A DNA stretch of 37,418 nucleotides from a virus. The position numbers and the translations under genes are program-made. Below are positions 27,729-35,511 of this stretch, one piece after another. The DNA lies in the IMG/VR virus record IMGVR_UViG_3300036770_001924, positions 1 to 37,418 of that record, one strand, 5' to 3'. A model generated the notes under the pieces. That model ran no database searches, was not told where the DNA came from, and was given only the letters and a program-made list of their open reading frames with translations. How positions within the stretch are numbered: the stretch's first letter is position 1; each line of letters starts with the position of its first letter.

Positions 27729-28822
27729 ACTATCAGCATTGGCACGGTTTGACCGACGGCAAGTTCGGATACGGGGCTATGGTCAACGGATTCTTGGACC
27801 ACATACCGAAGGGTGTTGCGCTGCATGAGCGGGCGTCGGTCGCAGTCCACATGGGGGTGCCGTTCGCAACGAAAGGTTTCTTGGAAGGCCAGTGGAAAGT
27901 CAACTTTACGATGTGGGAAACCGATGTGTTGCACCACAGGTTCGTGGCGTGGATACCGCAATACGACCAGATAATCGTCCCCTGCGAACACAACGTCGAA
28001 CTGTTCTCAAAGCATCACCCGAACGTGTCGTATGTGCCGCTAGGGGTGAACGGGAACGTGTGGCGTCCTGTGGCGACTGAGCCGAATAAACGGTTCCGCA
28101 TCCACGGCGGCGGATCATTGTGGAAACGGAAAGGGTTGGACATTCTTGTTGAGGCGTGCCGCCTCCTAAAGTTCGACCACGAGTTGCACATCAAGCTCGC
28201 CCCGCACGCCCGCGATAACCCGCCACTAAGCACGATGCCCGAAGTCCAGTTTCACCGTTATTGGATGAGCCAAGACGACCAGTTGAAGTTCTTCAACCAA
28301 GCCGACCTGTGGGTCTGCCCATCGAGAGGTGAGGGGTTCGGGCTGATTCCGTTGCAAGCCATCGCTTGCGGCAAACCCACGATCATTACCGCTACGTCTG
28401 GGCAGGCACAGTTCGCCCACCACGCCCTTGATGTTGTGCCGCATTGGAAGTCTGCGTCGGGTGGCCCTGGGCGCTGGGACGAGTCCGATCCGCACGCCCT
28501 AGCGGAAATGATTACCTATCACTACAACCATTTTGGGGAAGCGAAACGGGTGGCGGCAGCGAAGCGGGATGCGGCGGTCACCGAGTTTTCGTGGCTCAAA
28601 GCGTCCCAGAAACTTGCCGCCGCCGTACCGCAAGGCAACCTACTGGAAGACCGCAAGTTCGTGCCTATTGACTGCAAGGTTGAGTTCACGGTGAACCGTG
28701 CGACTGAGGCGTCGGTCAACGGCAAGGAGTTCCGTTTCTCCCCTGGGGTCAAGTATGTTGAATCCGAAGGCGTGTTTGAGGTATTGTGGCACGCAGGCTA
28801 CATCAACAAAGGACAACCGTGA
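27725..28822 (+). CDS. glycosyltransferase family 4 (GT-B fold)
   Basis: 365 aa from GTG 27725 (GTGA overlap). The C-terminal Rossmann domain has the usual features: FRIHGGGSLWKRKGLDILVE, LKFFNQADLWVCPSRGEGFG and LIPLQAIACGKPTIITATSG. In the E-x7-E motif the first Glu is present (E203) but the second position is Gln (Q211); family members usually have Glu there. The N-terminal domain (GYGAMVNGFLDHIPKG, WETDVLHHRFVAWIPQYD) starts shorter than in many GT4 enzymes. A C-terminal extension of about 60 residues (VEFTVNRATEASVNGKEFRF) is beta-rich and may bind the target protein. Together with the GT2 and TagD-like enzymes it would build or attach a glycan. Confidence 0.87.
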   Translation: MNYQHWHGLTDGKFGYGAMVNGFLDHIPKGVALHERASVAVHMGVPFATKGFLEGQWKVNFTMWETDVLHHRFVAWIPQYDQIIVPCEHNVELFSKHHPNVSYVPLGVNGNVWRPVATEPNKRFRIHGGGSLWKRKGLDILVEACRLLKFDHELHIKLAPHARDNPPLSTMPEVQFHRYWMSQDDQLKFFNQADLWVCPSRGEGFGLIPLQAIACGKPTIITATSGQAQFAHHALDVVPHWKSASGGPGRWDESDPHALAEMITYHYNHFGEAKRVAAAKRDAAVTEFSWLKASQKLAAAVPQGNLLEDRKFVPIDCKVEFTVNRATEASVNGKEFRFSPGVKYVESEGVFEVLWHAGYINKGQP

Positions 28823-28959
28823 AAAACAACAAAGTCAAAAAAGTTATGGGCGAATACAAGCGTGGGACGTTGAAGTCTTCGTCTGGGAAGAAAGTGAAGT
28901 CACGCAAGCAGGCGGTGGCTATCGCCATGTCGGAGGCTCGTCGTGCAAAGAAAAAGTAA
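28819..28959 (+). CDS. DUF6496-type small basic protein (46 aa)
   Basis: GTG 28819 in a GTGA overlap with the GT4 gene. The sequence KKVMGEYKRGTLKSSSGKKV followed by KSRKQAVAIAMSEARR matches the DUF6496 pattern (VMxEFKxGxLxSGSG...VKSRKQAIAIALSEA) found in many phages and bacteria. It is strongly basic and probably helical at the C-terminus. Function of the family is unknown. It opens a run of five tiny basic genes. Confidence 0.75.
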   Translation: MKNNKVKKVMGEYKRGTLKSSSGKKVKSRKQAVAIAMSEARRAKKK

Positions 28960-29104
28960 AAAGGCGTTCTGGGATAAAAAGAACCCGAACAAGAAATCCA
29001 AGCCACTGACTCCGAAGCAGAAGGCTGCTGCTAAGCGTCGTGCCGCCGACGCTGGACGCCGATACCCGAACCTTGTCGATAACGCTTGGGCGAAACGCCA
29101 ATGA
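28943..29104 (+). CDS. small basic protein with PKQKAAAKRRA...YPNLVDN motif (53 aa)
   Basis: GTG 28943 lies inside the previous gene; the two overlap by 17 bases. The protein is Lys/Arg-rich: FWDKKNPNKKSKPLTPKQKA then AAKRRAADAGRRYPNLVDN. This LTPKQKAAAK...GRxYPNLVDN pattern is common in phage genomes, usually near structural genes, without known function. Charge suggests nucleic-acid binding. Confidence 0.65.
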   Translation: MQRKSKKAFWDKKNPNKKSKPLTPKQKAAAKRRAADAGRRYPNLVDNAWAKRQ

Positions 29105-29226
29105 AACGATTGACCGCCGCGCAGAAGTATGCGCAACTCAAAAAGCAAACCGAGCGAGCAGGCATGACCGTACGCGAAAAAGCAGGCAAGATTGTGGTAT
29201 CCCGCAAGCGGAGGAAACGTGGCTAA
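29101..29226 (+). CDS. small basic protein (41 aa)
   Basis: ATG 29101 in an ATGA overlap. A short helix (TAAQKYAQLKKQTERAG) is followed by VREKAGKIVVSRKRRKRG. It is very basic and ends in an Arg/Lys cluster. The next gene starts at a GTG inside its last codons, an eight-base overlap. No family known. Confidence 0.55.
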   Translation: MKRLTAAQKYAQLKKQTERAGMTVREKAGKIVVSRKRRKRG

Positions 29227-29479
29227 GACACCGGCGTGGCAACGCAAGGAAGGTAAAGACCCGAAGGGCGGGTTGAACGCTAAAGGTCGAGCCTCAGCCA
29301 AACGGCAGGGCATGAATCTGAAGCCACCTGTTTCGGCTGCCCAAGCGAAGCGGTCACCTAAAGCTGCCGCCCGCCGCCGATCTTTCTGCGCACGCATGTC
29401 GGGGATGCCTGGTCCGATGAAGGACAAGAAGGGTAGACCGACTCGTAAGGCTTTGGCTTTGCGTAAATGGGACTGCTAG
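29219..29479 (+). CDS. DUF6321-type small basic protein (86 aa)
   Basis: GTG 29219, overlapping the previous gene by eight bases. The sequence AWQRKEGKDPKGGLNAKGRA, then NLKPPVSAAQAKRSPKAAAR, then SFCARMSGMPGPMKD, then KGRPTRKALALRKWDC, matches the DUF6321 pattern recurrent in marine and soil phages. It is highly conserved and highly basic. Two conserved Cys, one near the middle and one at the very end, could be structural. Function unknown; presence in virions is plausible but not shown here. Confidence 0.8.
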   Translation: MAKTPAWQRKEGKDPKGGLNAKGRASAKRQGMNLKPPVSAAQAKRSPKAAARRRSFCARMSGMPGPMKDKKGRPTRKALALRKWDC

Positions 29480-29498
29480 TGTTGCTGGGGAGGTATCT

Positions 29499-29669
29499 AT
29501 GCCGTTGCCAAAAATGAACAAGAACAATCCCAATGCGCCGATGCGTGGCAAAAAGTCAGCCAAGATGCGTGCCGCCACCCCGAAAACGAAGAAGGGTAAG
29601 CGCACCCGTAAGACTTCAGCCAAAGCGCAGGCAGGTTCGTTTCCTGGCTACGGAGGGTACACGTACTAA
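29499..29669 (+). CDS. small basic protein with Tyr/Gly-rich tail (56 aa)
   Basis: ATG 29499 behind GGGGAGG. Lys/Arg-rich with Asn/Pro at the start (LPKMNKNNPNAPMRGKKSAK), a middle basic stretch (TPKTKKGKRTRKTSAK) and a tail AGSFPGYGGYTY. It ends directly before the next ATG. Together with its four upstream neighbours it forms a basic micro-protein cassette. A protamine-like DNA-condensing role is possible. Confidence 0.6.
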   Translation: MPLPKMNKNNPNAPMRGKKSAKMRAATPKTKKGKRTRKTSAKAQAGSFPGYGGYTY

Positions 29670-30554
29670 ATGACGACGGTTGCGACGGTCCTGAACAGGG
29701 CGTCGCGGCAGATGTTGGCAGGGGTCGTTGAAGAACGCAACAAGCTGGCTGCGAGCCTCACGAGTGGTGACACGAGTGTTGTCACTACTTACGATTTGGG
29801 CGGCCTTCGCACTGGTTCTGTATTCGAAATCGAATCAGAACTCTTTTACGTTTGGGATGCGAACCCTGCGACGAAGACGCTTACGGTCGAGCGCGGTTAT
29901 GCGGGCACGACTGCGGCATCCCACACTTCGGGAGCGATAGTCACGCTCAACCCACGGTTCCCGCGGGCACAGATGTTGGATGCGTTGAACGCCGATCTCG
30001 ATGACTTGTCGTCAACAGCGAACGGTTTGTTCCGTGTGGTGACTGTTGATTTGACGTACAACGGGTCTGACCGTCAAATCAACATTACGAACTCTGGCAC
30101 GATTCTGGAGTTGTTGGATGTGCGGCTGCGTTATTTGGCTGACGATCATCCGGTGATTCACACGGTTCGTTTGCAGACTGGTTTGCCGACCACCGATTTT
30201 GCGTCAGGGAACACGTTGGTTTTGGATGAGCCGATTATGGCTGGCAGTCTGCGGGTGCGTTACAAGGCACCGTTTGTTCGCGCCACATCAGAATCATCTG
30301 ACCTGACCACCGACTGCTTCCTGGCCGCCACTTGTGATGACATCGTGGAGATGGGTGTCGTTATGCGGATGATGGCTGGCCGCGAAATCAAACGGAACTT
30401 CACCGAAGCACAGGGCGATACTCGCCGCCCAGATGAGGTGCAGGCTGGCGCTATCGCCAACTCGATTGCCAACATTCAGCGTCTGCGCCGCGAGCGTGTG
30501 ATTGCTGAGGCTGGGCGTTTGAAGGCGCAGTATCCAATCAAGTTTAGGAAGTAG
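29670..30554 (+). CDS. head-tail connector / tail tubular-like protein (294 aa)
   Basis: ATG 29670 directly after the previous stop. The N-terminal half has a beta module (LASSLTSGDTS... with FEIESELFYVWDANPATKTL and VERGYAGTTAASHTSGAIV) that recurs in phage structural proteins. Then come helix-containing MLDALNADLDDLSSTANGLF, strands, and a basic helical C-terminus (NIQRLRRERVIAEAGRLKAQ). Placement just before a large beta-rich protein resembles the tail tubular A / nozzle gene pair of podoviruses. The call is positional and moderate. Confidence 0.5.
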   Translation: MTTVATVLNRASRQMLAGVVEERNKLAASLTSGDTSVVTTYDLGGLRTGSVFEIESELFYVWDANPATKTLTVERGYAGTTAASHTSGAIVTLNPRFPRAQMLDALNADLDDLSSTANGLFRVVTVDLTYNGSDRQINITNSGTILELLDVRLRYLADDHPVIHTVRLQTGLPTTDFASGNTLVLDEPIMAGSLRVRYKAPFVRATSESSDLTTDCFLAATCDDIVEMGVVMRMMAGREIKRNFTEAQGDTRRPDEVQAGAIANSIANIQRLRRERVIAEAGRLKAQYPIKFRK

Positions 30555-30557
30555 CCG

Positions 30558-32411
30558 ATGGCTACGCTGACGCGTTTCAAAGACGCCTTCAAACCGGCGG
30601 CAAGTTTCTACACCGGTACAGGTGCCACTCAGCTTGTTCCTGACGTGTTTCCTGTGGCGATCAACGGTCGCCCGTACATGTTGGACATGAAATCGAATCA
30701 GTTCACGCGCCAGTTTGATGCGCGTGTGCGTGACTCGGTTGACCAGTCGACGGAGCCTGGTGAGTCGGCGTTGAACCCGCAGGGGTTGTGGCGTCGTTCG
30801 CAGTCGTCTTGGCATTATGGTGCGGGGCAGCAGTATTCGGATACGGCTGATGCCGAGAACTACAGGTTCTACACAAGCAAGGGTGTTGATCCGTGGACTA
30901 AGGGCCGCTTGTCGCTTCTGCGTGATACGACGAATGTGTATCCGACTTCGGGTACGAATCTGTATGCGGTGACCGCCGATGGGCGCTTGTATGGGACTGA
31001 TGGGCAGAACGTCAAGTACACGACGGATTTCGTGACGGTAACAACGGTGACTGGTACTGCGGCGTCACCGCTGTATTCAATTACGTCGGACGGCTACAAC
31101 GTGTTCTACTCGTACGACAACGGCGACATCGACCAGACGAACGCGGGCATCTCCACGTCGTCGGCGTACATCACCGGCATCGAGGCTGGCGTGCTGGCGT
31201 ATGTGCGTGGGCGTCTGATGGTCGCAGGGCAGGGTACGGATAAGCGCAAGATTTGGAACATCACCACCGCAGCAGGCTCCTCAGCCAACAACCCATCAGC
31301 CCTTTACACGCACCCGAATACAAACTGGAACTGGGTCGGATTCGCTGCAGGACAAACCCACATCTATTGCGCTGGCTACGGCGGCAATACGAGCATCATT
31401 TACAAGACGCAAATCAAAGCCGACGGTACGGCGCTTGACATTCCTACTGCTGCGGCTGAGTTGCCGCTCGGAGAGATTGTGCGCTCCATCTACGGCTATC
31501 TCGGCTACGTCATTCTCGGTACGGACGCAGGGTTTCGTTTCTGTTCAACGGACACCGACGGCAACCTCACCGTCGGCCCACTTGTTGAGACTGGGGCTGC
31601 GGTTGGGGCGATGGCAGGCATCGGCAAGTACGTCTACTTCTCGTGGTCCAACTTCGACTCCACCTCCACAGGTGTCGGACGTATGGACATCTCGGTGTTC
31701 ATCTCCCCGAACCAGCCAGCGTACGCAACCGACCTCATGGCTACCGCCCAGGGTACGGTGCAAGCGATACATGAGTTCCAGAACGATGTGCTGTTCACAG
31801 TGTCTGGCGTCGGCGTGTTCCAGCCGCACGCCACGAACCTCGTGTCGTCGGGTTATCTGCGCTCAGGTATCTATCGGTGGGGTGTGCCGGACGCGAAGTT
31901 CATCCCGAAGTTGGACATCCGTTGTTTGCCGTTGTCTGGGTCGGTCACGATGGCGGTTGCCTCGGATGGTGGCGACTTCTACGACTTCGCCACGTTCTCA
32001 ACCGCGAACGCTAAAGAGAAAACGTTTGACGGTTTAGAGGACAAGATTTTTGAGGCAGAAATCAAGGTGACCCTCACCCGTGCCGCCAGTGCCACGACAG
32101 GCCCAACCCTGACCCGTTGGATGGCCCGCGCCTACGCCGCCCCGCTGCGCTCCCAAATCTTCTCGGTCCCACTCATCATGCACCACAAGCTCTCGATCAA
32201 CGGGCGCGAGTATTGGCAGGACGTGGACGCTGAACTTGCCTATTTGCGTGACTTGGTGGAAACCCCCAGGGTTGTGACCTATCAGGAGAACGAGGAGACG
32301 TTTGCGGTGGTGGTGGAGAATGTGCAGATGCAGATTGCCCAGTTGGTGAACGCCCACCGTACGAACGATTTTGAGGGGACGGCTATCGTGGTGATGCGTA
32401 GTGTACGATAG
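30558..32411 (+). CDS. large beta-rich tail protein, nozzle / propeller type (617 aa)
   Basis: ATG 30558. After an N-terminal segment mentioning VFPVAINGRPYMLDMKSNQF, the centre consists of repeated strand-rich units with G-x-L/Y-Y-x-x-D/T patterns (TNLYAVTADGRLYGTDGQNV, SPLYSITSDGYNVFYSYDNG, GIEAGVLAYVRGRLMVAGQG, GYLGYVILGTDAGFRFCSTD), as in beta-propellers. The C-terminal 150 residues (SVPLIMHHKLSINGREYWQD) are mixed. Proteins of this size and fold downstream of a connector are tail nozzle or tubular B proteins in podoviruses and minor tail proteins in siphoviruses. No lysin motif seen. Confidence 0.5.
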   Translation: MATLTRFKDAFKPAASFYTGTGATQLVPDVFPVAINGRPYMLDMKSNQFTRQFDARVRDSVDQSTEPGESALNPQGLWRRSQSSWHYGAGQQYSDTADAENYRFYTSKGVDPWTKGRLSLLRDTTNVYPTSGTNLYAVTADGRLYGTDGQNVKYTTDFVTVTTVTGTAASPLYSITSDGYNVFYSYDNGDIDQTNAGISTSSAYITGIEAGVLAYVRGRLMVAGQGTDKRKIWNITTAAGSSANNPSALYTHPNTNWNWVGFAAGQTHIYCAGYGGNTSIIYKTQIKADGTALDIPTAAAELPLGEIVRSIYGYLGYVILGTDAGFRFCSTDTDGNLTVGPLVETGAAVGAMAGIGKYVYFSWSNFDSTSTGVGRMDISVFISPNQPAYATDLMATAQGTVQAIHEFQNDVLFTVSGVGVFQPHATNLVSSGYLRSGIYRWGVPDAKFIPKLDIRCLPLSGSVTMAVASDGGDFYDFATFSTANAKEKTFDGLEDKIFEAEIKVTLTRAASATTGPTLTRWMARAYAAPLRSQIFSVPLIMHHKLSINGREYWQDVDAELAYLRDLVETPRVVTYQENEETFAVVVENVQMQIAQLVNAHRTNDFEGTAIVVMRSVR

Positions 32412-32420
32412 GAGACTGAA

Positions 32421-32918
32421 ATGGCAGCAGTAACTCGTAGACAGTACAAGGGCGCAGCCGCCCAGACCACGATCACGAACGCTTTGGCGTCGGGTGATAC
32501 GTCGGCTACGTTGGCGGCAACAACGGGTTGGCCGTCGACGGCAGCTGTTCCGTTCTATGTTGTCATTAGTCCTGGGACTGCGAGCGAGGAGAAGTGCCTC
32601 GCTACCATCTCAGGCTCCGTGCTGACCCTCACCCGTGCGCAGGACGATACGACCGCCCAGTCTCATGCTTCGGGTGCCACGATCTATCCGGTGTTCTCGG
32701 CGGATGACGCTGATGAGGCGAACTTTCTGGCTTCGCGTTACACGACGAAGGGTGACATCGTTGTTTTCAACGGTTCGGATGTGGCTCGTCTTGGGGTGGG
32801 TACTAACGACTACGTGTTGACGGCTGCGTCTGGTGAGTCGACTGGGCTAAAGTGGGCGCAGGCGCTTTCGTCGGGTGACACTGACCAAATCGTTATCGCA
32901 GTACAGGTCTTCAGTTAG
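32421..32918 (+). CDS. small fibre-associated protein (165 aa)
   Basis: ATG 32421 behind GATAGGAGA. The first 90 residues have the SGDTSATLAATTGWPSTAAV, FYVVISPGTASEEKCLATIS and LTRAQDDTTAQSHASGATIY module, similar to the one in the 294-aa protein at 29670. The second half has RYTTKGDIVVFNGSDVARLG and VLTAASGESTGLKWA, a pattern common at the ends of phage tail-fibre proteins. It probably forms part of the fibre base or an adaptor. Confidence 0.6.
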   Translation: MAAVTRRQYKGAAAQTTITNALASGDTSATLAATTGWPSTAAVPFYVVISPGTASEEKCLATISGSVLTLTRAQDDTTAQSHASGATIYPVFSADDADEANFLASRYTTKGDIVVFNGSDVARLGVGTNDYVLTAASGESTGLKWAQALSSGDTDQIVIAVQVFS

Positions 32919-32929
32919 GATAAGGACAC

Positions 32930-33292
32930 ATGGCAACATTCAGCAAACAACTTCTCAGCGGTTCAACGGGTGGCCGTCTCATCAAGGTCGCTGCTACTGC
33001 GACGACTGGTACGACGATTCATGCGACTGGCACTTCGTCAAGCATCGTTGACGAGATTTGGTTGTATGCGGTCAACAGCGACACGACTGCCCGCAAATTG
33101 ACCATCGAGTTCGGTGGCACGACTGCACCTGATGATTTGATTGAGTTGACGGTTGCGGCTGAGTCTGGTCTTGTGTTGGTGGTGCCTGGGTTGACGTTGG
33201 TTGGTACTGGGTCTGCTGCTCGTACGGTGACTGCGTTTGCTGCTACGGCGAACGTCATCTCTATCGGTGGTTACGTCAACCGCGTTTCCTGA
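32930..33292 (+). CDS. small beta-rich virion-type protein (120 aa)
   Basis: ATG 32930 behind AAGGA. Thr/Ala/Ser/Val-rich and strand-like throughout (IKVAATATTGTTIHATGTSS, ARKLTIEFGGTTAPDDLIEL, SGLVLVVPGLTLVGTGSAA). Likely a single beta-sandwich structural protein, as is common in aquatic phage tail regions. No further function can be read. Confidence 0.55.
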   Translation: MATFSKQLLSGSTGGRLIKVAATATTGTTIHATGTSSSIVDEIWLYAVNSDTTARKLTIEFGGTTAPDDLIELTVAAESGLVLVVPGLTLVGTGSAARTVTAFAATANVISIGGYVNRVS

Positions 33293-33300
33293 GGTAGCGC

Positions 33301-34212
33301 GTGACTTTGCGTTGGGGTCAGCGTGAGCGTGTGGGGGAGTACACGGCTAACTGGTTGTCGCCCAACATCCCTGTCGAGTATTTGATTGTCGCTGGTGGCG
33401 GTGGTGGCGGAAAATACGACTCTAACAATGCTGCGGGCGGCGGCGGCGCTGGCGGCTATCGTTCGTCGGTGGGTGGCGAAAACTCTGGTGGTGGCGCATC
33501 GGCGGAAAATAATAGCGCCATAACTATCGGAACATACACAGTTACCGTTGGCGGTGGCGGCGCGGGTGCAACAACCGCAGCCAATGGAACCACTGGAAGC
33601 GATTCCGTATTTGCGACCATTACGTCGTCTGGTGGCGGCGGCGGCGGTGGTTTGGGGGCAGGTAGCAACGGTGGTAGTGGCGGCGGTGGTAGTGGTGCCG
33701 ACGGCGCAGCCTGGTCTGGTGGCAGTGGTACAAGCAATCAAGGTTATGCGGGCGGCAGCACTGTTTCTGGTGGTTCGTTCCCTGGCAATCGTCAAGGTGC
33801 AGGTGGCGGTGGTGCTGGAGCAGTTGGGACAAACGAAGTGAACCAGACGTCAGCAGGTAACGGTGGCGATGGTGTTTCTTCGTCAATAAACGGTTCCGCA
33901 ACGACACGCGCGGGCGGTGGTGGTGGCGGGAAAGAAGGTTCTGTTACTTCTGGTGGTTCTGCTGGTTCTGGTGGTGGTGGCGCTGGTGGTGCCGCGAGCG
34001 GTAACGGTTCGGCTGGTACCGCCAACACTGGTGGCGGTGGCGGTGGTGCTGGTGCTGGTGGCAATGGTGGTGCTGGCGGCAAAGGTGTAGTCATTGTCCG
34101 TTACCGTACCGACATCGCCAAAGGCCGCAGCATCACAGGCGGAACTATTACGACGTCTGGGGATTGGACGATTCATACGTTCAATGACACGGGTAGTTTG
34201 GTGGTCGCATGA
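33301..34212 (+). CDS. glycine-rich tail fibre / adhesin, copy 1 (303 aa)
   Basis: GTG 33301. N-terminal anchor (TLRWGQRERVGEYTANWLSP), then VEYLIVAGGGGGG, then about 220 residues dominated by Gly runs of 3-7 with Ala/Ser/Asn, then KGVVIVRY, ending with GGTITTSGDWTIHTFNDTGS. Glycine-rich fibre domains of this kind can fold as polyglycine-II sandwiches and act as receptor-binding tips (known for T4-like gp38-type adhesins); here that is inference. The gene overlaps the next, paralogous gene. Repetitive Gly codons make assembly errors possible. Confidence 0.75.
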   Translation: MTLRWGQRERVGEYTANWLSPNIPVEYLIVAGGGGGGKYDSNNAAGGGGAGGYRSSVGGENSGGGASAENNSAITIGTYTVTVGGGGAGATTAANGTTGSDSVFATITSSGGGGGGGLGAGSNGGSGGGGSGADGAAWSGGSGTSNQGYAGGSTVSGGSFPGNRQGAGGGGAGAVGTNEVNQTSAGNGGDGVSSSINGSATTRAGGGGGGKEGSVTSGGSAGSGGGGAGGAASGNGSAGTANTGGGGGGAGAGGNGGAGGKGVVIVRYRTDIAKGRSITGGTITTSGDWTIHTFNDTGSLVVA

Positions 34213-35141
34213 GCCGCGGAGGACAACGCACAAGGCCATCGACACGCGTTGGGTCATGGCAAGGTGCGGGATTAGCGAAAGTACTAAACGTTGAGTATCT
34301 CGTTATCGCTGGTGGCGGCGGCGCAGGCTACGCTCTCAGCGGCGGCGGCGGCGCAGGCGGTTACAGAACCAATGTTCCTGGCGAAACATCTGGTGGAGGC
34401 GCATCCGCCGAAGCAGTAAGCCTTTTTGCTAGCGGCACTTACACGGTCACCGTTGGTGGCGGTGGTGCAGGCAATTCAACCGACGGTGCTGGAACCAAAG
34501 GAAGTGACAGTTCAATTTCTGGCTCTGGGGCAACTGCTATTACTTCCACTGGTGGCGGTTACGGAGGCGGACAAAATGACCGACCAGGTGGTTCAGGTGG
34601 TTCTGGTGGTGGTGCTGGAACAGCAAACTTTGGTGCAGCCAACGGAGGTTCTGGTACAGCAAATCAAGGTTATGGCGGTGGCAACAGTAGCGGCAGCGCA
34701 AACTATCCAACTATTGCAGCAGGCGGCGGTGGTGGTGCTGGCGGAGTAGGTGCGGCAGGAAGCAGCAACAATGCTGGTAACGGTGGTGCCGGTGTTTCTT
34801 CATCTATCACTGGTTCATCTGTTGCTCGCGGTGGTGGTGGTGGTGGTGGTACGGGTACTGGCACTGCTGGAACTGCATCTGCTGGTGGTGGTGCTGGCGC
34901 TACTGGCGCCAGCGGTCAATCTGGTACTGCTGGGTCGGCAAACACTGGCGGTGGTGGTGGCGGTGGAGCGGCCAGCGGCGGGCCTGGAGCAGCAGGCGGT
35001 AAAGGTGTTGTCATTGTCCGCTACCTGACTTCAAGCCTTGCGGGGCAAGGACTTTCCTCAGTCACTGGCGGAACCATCACCACCAGCGGCAACTACACCA
35101 TCCACACCTTCAACGACACAGGCTCACTGGTAATCTCGTAA
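34209..35141 (+). CDS. glycine-rich tail fibre / adhesin, copy 2 (310 aa)
   Basis: ATG 34209 in an ATGA overlap. It has a distinct short N-terminus (MSRGGQRTRPSTRVGSWQGA) but repeats the features of copy 1: NVEYLVIAGGGG, GGAGGYR, ETSGGGASAE, GTYTVTVGGGGAG, ANQGYGGG, VSSSITGSS, ANTGGGGGGG, KGVVIVRY and TIHTFNDTGSLV. The two are tandem paralogues. Differences concentrate in the Gly-rich core, where host-range variation would be expected. A duplicated adhesin could allow two receptor specificities. Confidence 0.75.
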   Translation: MSRGGQRTRPSTRVGSWQGAGLAKVLNVEYLVIAGGGGAGYALSGGGGAGGYRTNVPGETSGGGASAEAVSLFASGTYTVTVGGGGAGNSTDGAGTKGSDSSISGSGATAITSTGGGYGGGQNDRPGGSGGSGGGAGTANFGAANGGSGTANQGYGGGNSSGSANYPTIAAGGGGGAGGVGAAGSSNNAGNGGAGVSSSITGSSVARGGGGGGGTGTGTAGTASAGGGAGATGASGQSGTAGSANTGGGGGGGAASGGPGAAGGKGVVIVRYLTSSLAGQGLSSVTGGTITTSGNYTIHTFNDTGSLVIS

Positions 35142-35151
35142 GGAGACTCTT

Positions 35152-35511
35152 ATGGCGTACATGGCACAACTCGACAACAACAACACGGTCCTCCGCGTCC
35201 TGTCTGTATCCAACAGCGACTGCCCCGACCCCGCACCCGCAAACGAAGCACAAGGCGCAGCGTTCCTTGAATCACTCGGACTTGGCGGCAACTGGAAGCA
35301 AACCAGTTTCAACGCATCATTCCGCAAAAACTACGCAGGCATCGGCTACACCTACGACGCTGTGCGTGACGCGTTCATCGCACCACAACCATTCCCATCA
35401 TGGGAACTGAACGAAGACACATGCCGCTGGGAAGCCCCAGTCCCATACCCCACAGACGACAAACCGTACCGTTGGGATGAAGACACAACCTCGTGGGTTG
35501 AAATCGCCTAA
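35152..35511 (+). CDS. conserved tail-fibre accessory protein of aquatic phages (119 aa)
   Basis: ATG 35152 behind AAGGAG. MAYMAQLDNNNTVLRVLSVS at the start, then FRKNYAGIGYTYDAVRDAFI, APQPFPSWELNEDTCRWEAP and VPYPTDDKPYRWDED. This FRKNYAGIGYTYD...FIxPQPxPSW...PxPYPxD pattern is common in tail regions of marine and freshwater phages. Its role is unknown, but the location after fibre genes suggests an appendage or chaperone. It supports an aquatic origin. Confidence 0.7.
   Translation: MAYMAQLDNNNTVLRVLSVSNSDCPDPAPANEAQGAAFLESLGLGGNWKQTSFNASFRKNYAGIGYTYDAVRDAFIAPQPFPSWELNEDTCRWEAPVPYPTDDKPYRWDEDTTSWVEIA

Noticed and set aside
33456-34257. Long minus-strand frames rich in Pro or Thr opposite the fibre genes
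   Set aside because: They are complements of Gly codon runs and have no independent support.
33301-35141. GGT/GGC-rich tracts that could look like a satellite or CRISPR-type array
   Set aside because: They encode Gly codons in frame, have irregular spacing and no conserved spacer/repeat structure; they are explained by the fibre proteins.
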